A stretch of DNA of 64,000 nt from Arthrinium phaeospermum. Taxonomy: Eukaryota; Ascomycota; Sordariomycetes; Amphisphaeriales; Apiosporaceae. A program made the translations under genes and the position numbers. The notes under the pieces are model-generated. The model searched no databases. It had not been told where the DNA came from and was given only the letters and a program-made list of their open reading frames with translations. The stretch is from assembly GCA_006503535.1 (NCBI GenBank), contig QYRS01000004.1, positions 3,596,001 through 3,660,000 on the forward strand, in the 5' to 3' direction. Below are positions 58,787 to 64,000 of this stretch, in pieces. How positions within the stretch are numbered: position 1 is the first letter of the stretch; every line of letters begins with the position of its first letter.

Positions 58787-61700
58787 CTAGTGACTCTTTT
58801 TCGACTTCTTGGCCTTCTTGGCCTTCTTGTCGCCAAACTCCTCCTCGTAGATCTCAGCAGCCGACGGTCCATCCTTTCTCTTCGCCTTGGAGGACTTCAC
58901 GCTGACCACCGGGTTCGCCTGGCCGCGCTTCGTGGCGGTAGCCACTTGCTTCTCAGCCGCTTCCCAGCCGGGTGCCGCGTCTTCGATTTCGTAGCTAGAG
59001 CGGATCATGTTAGTCATCGGTATGTCCATGCATCCCAAGGGAGTCATTCGTGCAAACTTACTTGTTGAGCGGCAGGGAGTCAATGAGCTCCCTTTGCTGC
59101 GCCTTCATGGCTCTTGTGGTTTCGTCGCCAGCTTCCTCCAATTCTTCCTCCAAAGACTTCTCCAGAGGGTTAAACCGGACATCGATCTTGTCATCGTGGG
59201 CGCTGTCAGCATTCGCGGCACTGACTCCCACGTGCGTCTGAGGCATATCAGCCTCAACTGCGCCGGCGACCAGCTTCTGGAAGTAGGTCATCATCTTTTT
59301 CATGATCTTGATGAGCATGGCCATGACTTGGGATACCGTGAGCGTCAGCTCCTGGGCAACATCCTCGACATCCTTCCGCTGCAAGCCAACAGCCATCAGC
59401 ATGGACTGCTGTGCGCCCCCCAGATTCACGTGGCTCTTTATCCGGCCGGTGAAATACAGAGTCGCAATCGTTGGCAGTAGATCCATGATCACATGCCAGT
59501 CGAGCAGACCAGCCGCATAAGAATCAAGACGTTTTAGGTCGAAGGGTGAGAGATGATTGTCCAGATCCGATTTGGTCAAAGGCCGTGGTACAATCGATGG
59601 GTCGAGCTGAGCTCCAGCGCTGGCGGATTCGTCGATGATGAGCGACAGCCTAGTCGGGTAGCTTCGGAAGCTGTATGAAAGCAAGGTCATGAACCGGTTC
59701 TGGAAGTCCTTGGCAAAGGCACCGAGCCACGTCCTGTCATCGGCGTTCTCGAGAGTTCGCAGCATGATGCACGTGTTTTCCCCGGTAAGGTCGTTGGATG
59801 TCTGCCTCAGGTAGACCGGAGCAAACTTCGATCTCTTCCAGAACTTGAGCAGTTCTTGTGTGAGACCGTAGCTCACACCCACATAGTCCAGGGCTGGGTT
59901 GCGGCGCTCTTCCAGCTTCGAGAACAGAGGCGGCATTTTGCTGATGTCGCGAACCTTGATGTCATCATCGAGAAGGTTGGCATTGGCGAGCTCTGCTTCC
60001 GTAGTTCGCTCCATCGTTTCTTCCATCACAGTATCGACGTCTTCAGACAAGCTCATGAACTTGCCCTCGTAGTAGTTCACCAACAGCTCGAGTGCCCTGG
60101 AGCCATAACCCATTGATGCGTAATCAGGCGACGCTGCGATTCGAACAATGCGGGCACCCGAGAGACCCGCGAAGTTCTCATCCTGGAATTGGCGGCTCAA
60201 AGTCCACGGGATCAAATCACCCGCAGCTTGCGTGCCTCGGCTGAGACTGTTCAAGACGCTCTGTCGGCTGATCTTTCCTTCGAGCGCAACCTGAATCACC
60301 ACCAATGGCTCAGGCAGCTGGTTGGCCTTGGTAACTGGGGCAGTCAATACAAAGAGCTCGTGGGATGGCGCGTCGCTCATGAGTTGAAGATCGTCGGGGC
60401 TGTTCTTGTAATGCGACGCAACATATAGGGACACCATTTGCTGGAGGAACTTCTCCGAAACAGGGTGGAAACTGAAAAGGGTATCTCTGTTGACGTAAAG
60501 CAGCTGGCATTGCGCGGGGTCCGGGCAACCGGCGATATTGACCTTCGTGCGAGGAAGTGTCGCGTCGAGGCACAGAAGCTTGTTCAGCCACTTCTCTGTC
60601 GGGTCTCCTTGGGCGTAACGGATAGGGGTCGACAGGGTGATTTCCCTCAACGACCGTCCTGCAACGGTCTCTTGGTGCTCGCCCTTGGAGGCCTTGCCAT
60701 TGCGCTCCGCAGTTGTGACCTCTGTGTTGTTGGATGTGCCCACACCCCTCGACTGTTCTCGGAGCTGCTTGATCAGTTTCAGAGACAGAGATCGGCCGGT
60801 TCCTTCGTAACCGTTGATCGTAGAAGCCATGAAGACCAAGTAAGGGCCCATCAATTTTCTGACTACCGGTAATGGGATGGCTGCCGCCTCGTCAATAACC
60901 AAAAGCTCGGCTTGCCCCAAGACGTGCGCATCTTGCGGCCGGATGTACTGGATAGTCTGACGATGTTGTCGGAAGATATTGACACGGACAATGGCCTTGT
61001 TAAAGTCGGGGTTGGTACTTTGCATGATGGAGTAGTCGGAGTGCTCGGCGTATCCAAGAGCATCGAAGCCCTTGAAGATAAACTCGAAAAGGGTCTTCAA
61101 GTTCTCCGGGGATGGAGAGGTAATGAAGATGTTGGAATAACCATAGGCAATAGCGGAGGCGATGGCGATACCCATGGCAGCGGACTTTCCACGACCTCTG
61201 GCCGCTGTCAGGGTGACAGTTTCGCGAAGTGTTTTCGAGTTGGCGGCCTCGACGAAAGTGAGGAGGGCTTTCGCCTGGTCTACTGTCTTGGCCAATTTGA
61301 TAAGAGAACCCAATACCGTGCTCTCTTGCTGCTGCTCCTTGATGGCGTCGAGCTCCATCTCCGTCTCTGTCTTCGGTTGGTCCAGATCGGGCGGTGGCAG
61401 TGGTTTAACACCCTTGCCGCCGGAAATGGGAAGTACATTAAGTTCGTCATCGATTACTAGGCAGGACTCGCAGCTGCCAAGCGACAAGAGGAATCGTTCG
61501 TTGAATCGCGCAACCACATCCTGGTGAGCCTCGGTGCGGTACTTGGAATGAACATCCATCGACAGGTTATACAGTTGACGCAGACTGCTCATGCCCTTCA
61601 ACATCAGGACAACGAGACCTCCACCTTCGACAGTCTCGATGGTCTTGGCTAGGAGATTGGGTGTAATGCCCTCGAAGTCTTGCAGCACAACCATTCCGAA

Positions 61701-62139
61701 GGTTTGACCGAGGATCTTGTCGGAGTCCTTGTAGTATCGGTATGTGATGTCATTGAGAGTGACGAAGAGCTCGAAGGGGTCCTCGGCGTTGGCTTCACGG
61801 ACGCCTCTCTTGATGTCCTTCTTAATCTTGGCCTCGCGCTTCTGTCGGTGACTGGTGAAGCCAAGCAGCTTCTTCTGGTATGCCCACAACACACTCTTGT
61901 TGGTCTTGAGGTCCATCGAGGACATTATATAGTGGAGGTGGACCAGACATTCCTTGGAATGGTCGCCGACGACGACGAAGAACGATCGCTTCTTTTCCTG
62001 CAGGCCATTGCGAATGAGCGCGGGGATGCGCGAATCTCTGTTTGCGAATTATGATTAGTACTGCTGTTTGCGGCATACAGAAGGCAGTAAATGAGAGAAA
62101 GCCTTCGCCAGAGTATACTTACACAGCTTTGCGTCCCAT
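58787..62139 (-). CDS. KRE33: RNA cytidine acetyltransferase (NAT10/Kre33)
   Basis: There are three exons: 62139-62123, 62037-59062 and 58994-58787. They give 1066 residues, the usual length. The start is MGRKAVDSRIPALIRNG. Domains in order: DUF1726-like N-terminus (SFFVVVGDHSKECLVHLHYIMSSMDLK), helicase with P-loop TAARGRGKSAAMG near residue 280 and DEAAAIPLP, a GNAT domain with RIVRIAASPDYASMGYGSRALELL, and a C-terminal tRNA-binding-like region. The last exon adds the basic tail KKAKKAKKSKKSH. The enzyme makes N4-acetylcytidine in 18S rRNA and, with a Tan1-like adaptor, in tRNA-Ser/Leu, in the nucleolus. Every landmark and splice phase is intact. An initial microexon of 17 nt is notable but well supported by the GTAAGT donor and CAG acceptor. 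Confidence 0.95.
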
Positions 62140-63246
62140 GATGGCGATTGGGTGTGCTGAAGTTCAAAGGCGCATACAATCGGTCGGCCACTCGCGATCT
62201 TTAAGTCCAGCAGATAGCTGCGCTTCGAGGTCCTGCAAGTCCAAAACTTTTTTGCGGAGACTGGGATTCTGCCAAGGCGGTGAGAGCGAGTAGACAGCTC
62301 CAAGCAGGCCATGGTGGGGTAGCTCGGCATTAGACTCACACCTAACCACCCCACCACCAATGCCTTCTCCCATAGTTGATATTGATTGGCCCAGTTCACC
62401 TGAAGCAGGCCAATAGGGGGGAGCTTCCAAGCTCCAATTAGTCATTCTTCTTCTTCTTTTTTCCCCCCAATTCATACTAAAGTTTCCCGGCAGCAACGAA
62501 AGACTCATAAAGAGCAGGTTACCTTAAAGAATATTGCAACAATTATGACTCCTATAGATCGACAAAAGCTTGATAATGGCCGGTGACTGCGAAATCCCCT
62601 CTCCGGTCGTGGTGACTCAGCGGACTGCATACGAAAGGCTGCCCTCGCTTCCTCTGTATATTGCTTGAACTGAGTCCTCTATCCAATGATGGGCTCGATG
62701 GTAAGGGTGACGAGTAGATCATACCGAGGCCACACCCAGTGGCACAAACCTGGAGGGAGGGAGGAAGGGCGTCACATAAGGCCAATTAGGTAGTCTCAAG
62801 CTTTGCCAATCGATAATATTGACATCAATATTTCACACACAAATATGAACTCTCAAAGCAGTACAGTTTAGCCTCTTGCATAAGAGGACTCTGATTGGTC
62901 ATGGCTGTTCAGCTACCAGAGCAACAATTGCCAACGATTTAGAGAGCATCGTCGTCTACACCCTGAAGCGGGAGGAGGAGCTTCTGGCCATATATAAGAG
63001 CCCCGAGTTGCTATACAGATGAGATGGAAGGTTAGCAGGGATGAACTGGAGCGTTTTCACGTTTGCACACTTGTTGACGCCGAATCTATAATTAGTGAAT
63101 ACTTAGTGATCATTCACGGTCGAGGTAGACGAGACAAAGAAATTACTAGAATTGCCATCTATTCGTGTATGATCACTGGCTTTCTTGAATACCCTGCTAA
63201 ATTACTTGCTGGACTTGCCCTTGTCGCCATTGCCGCCGACAGTACC
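62140..63246. other. Intergenic DNA upstream of KRE33
   Basis: About 1.1 kb, no supported gene. It contains the KRE33 promoter and the 3' flank of the next minus-strand gene. Confidence 0.6.
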
Positions 63247-63754
63247 TTAAGCATCGTCGCCATCATCGTCCGCGATATCAGAGATCTTGAACAAGTTGTT
63301 GGTCCATCGGATACCGAAAACGTCCTCGTTGTGGTGAAAGACGCTGTTGATGGCATTCAGGACAGCCTGCTCGCGGGGATACACAGTGCGCGGGGGCGTG
63401 TGGTCCATGAAGTCATCACTAGAAAGAAAGAGAGTAGATGTCAGTATAAGGAGGTTTTCGTGTAGAACTAAAAAGGGAGATGTGCGTTTCTGCAACAGTG
63501 GCTTCGAAAGAGGAGGCACGCTGTACTTACATGTTCTCGCTGAGAAGATCGATGATCTCCGTGCGCGCAAGGGCTTGCTTCTCGGCGGCAAGGCTAGTGA
63601 AGGCTGGTGTGTTCGACAGCACCTTCTCCATGACTGCCTTGGCGCGGTGCATTCGCTTCCCCTTGCGCTGCTGGCCGTACTTAAGATCGCCGCTTGTCGA
63701 AGGGGCAGCAGGTAGGTCGGCTTTGGCTTTGGCTTTGCCTCTTGTCTCAGGCAT
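63247..63754 (-). CDS. Small orphan protein with basic N-terminus
   Basis: There are two exons, 63754-63531 and 63418-63247, giving 131 residues; the GTAAGT donor and CTAG acceptor join LSEN to IDDFMDHTPP in exact phase. The N-terminus is basic and flexible (MPETRGKAKAKADLP, QQRKGKRMHRAKAV). The rest is a compact mix of helices: VLSNTPAFTSLAAEKQALARTEIIDLL and then YPREQAVLNAINSVFHHNEDVFGIRWTNNLFKISDI, with an acidic end DDDGDDA. There is no signal peptide or membrane segment. I do not recognise the family. The clean splice and tRNA/rRNA-free surroundings support a real gene. A 16-bp tandem repeat begins about 160 bp upstream. Confidence 0.65.
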
Positions 63755-63914
63755 ATTGAAGCTGCGTGCGACAGATCGGCGAAGTTTTCGGGACAATTGT
63801 AGTGATGTTGAGATGTTGAAGCTGGACAAGGGATCTTTGGGTTGTGTCGTCGGCGAGAAAATGAAAGTGACAGATGGGTTGACAATGGAGTATTTATACC
63901 CTTGGTAAATCAAC

Positions 63915-63984
63915 AGAGTATTGAATCGAAGAAGTATTGAATCGAACGAGTATTGAATCGAAAGAGTGTTGAATCGAAAGAGTA
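63915..63984. repeat. 16-bp tandem repeat (AGTATTGAATCGAAAG-like)
   Basis: Four imperfect copies of AGTATTGAATCGAAAG lie in direct order and continue to about the window end. They sit in the upstream region of the small orphan gene and might be a leader repeat or part of a longer array cut by the window. Confidence 0.8.
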
Positions 63985-64000
63985 TCACGTCAAGATATTT

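Overview
The window looks like nuclear DNA of a filamentous ascomycete, probably a Sordariomycete. Short GT..AG introns (about 48-170 bp) with CTAAC/CTGAC-like branch sites interrupt most genes, codon third positions are GC-rich, and there is a fungal gene set: homoisocitrate dehydrogenase of the alpha-aminoadipate lysine pathway, a Kre33/NAT10 RNA acetyltransferase, mitochondrial ribosomal protein uS8m, and several secreted hydrolases. I saw no tRNA, rRNA or CRISPR array.

Region 1 (1-14.3 kb) is accessory in character. It holds a small secreted peptide gene whose predicted mature chain has 10 cysteines in 29 residues (2107-2419), a 120-aa orphan (4083-4519) divergent from a CmcJ/AsaB-like oxidase (4945-5961), a minisatellite, a CpG- and TpA-rich stretch with RIP-like dinucleotide ratios, a NACHT-type NTPase with a C-terminal membrane segment (7488-8918), a likely transposase C-terminal relic, and a tandem P450 plus membrane-bound O-acyltransferase pair (10622-14239).

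Region 2 (14.5-24.4 kb) holds four secreted-protein genes, all on the minus strand: a GH35 beta-galactosidase, a CE1-type esterase, a lysozyme-like/SLT-fold protein, and a lysine-rich six-cysteine protein. Two of them carry one-base frameshifts in C/G runs.

Region 3 (25.4-39 kb) holds an LRR/F-box-like protein, a GMC alcohol oxidase, an MFS monocarboxylate-type transporter (also frameshifted at G runs near its 3' end), an OPT peptide transporter, and a flavodoxin-like quinone reductase. The quinone reductase has an in-frame TGA followed by 58 more sense codons ending in a CaaX box.

Region 4 (40.5-64 kb) is mostly conserved housekeeping: a single-pass membrane protein, a 5.7-kb stretch without a gene I can support, a P/Q-rich protein, uS8m, a disordered conserved fungal protein, LYS12, KRE33, and a small orphan followed by a 16-bp tandem repeat.

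The strongest leads are the stop-readthrough/CaaX arrangement at 38.8-39.0 kb and the extremely cysteine-rich predicted peptide at 2.1-2.4 kb. All exon models were made by hand from splice motifs and reading-frame phase; no database search was run.
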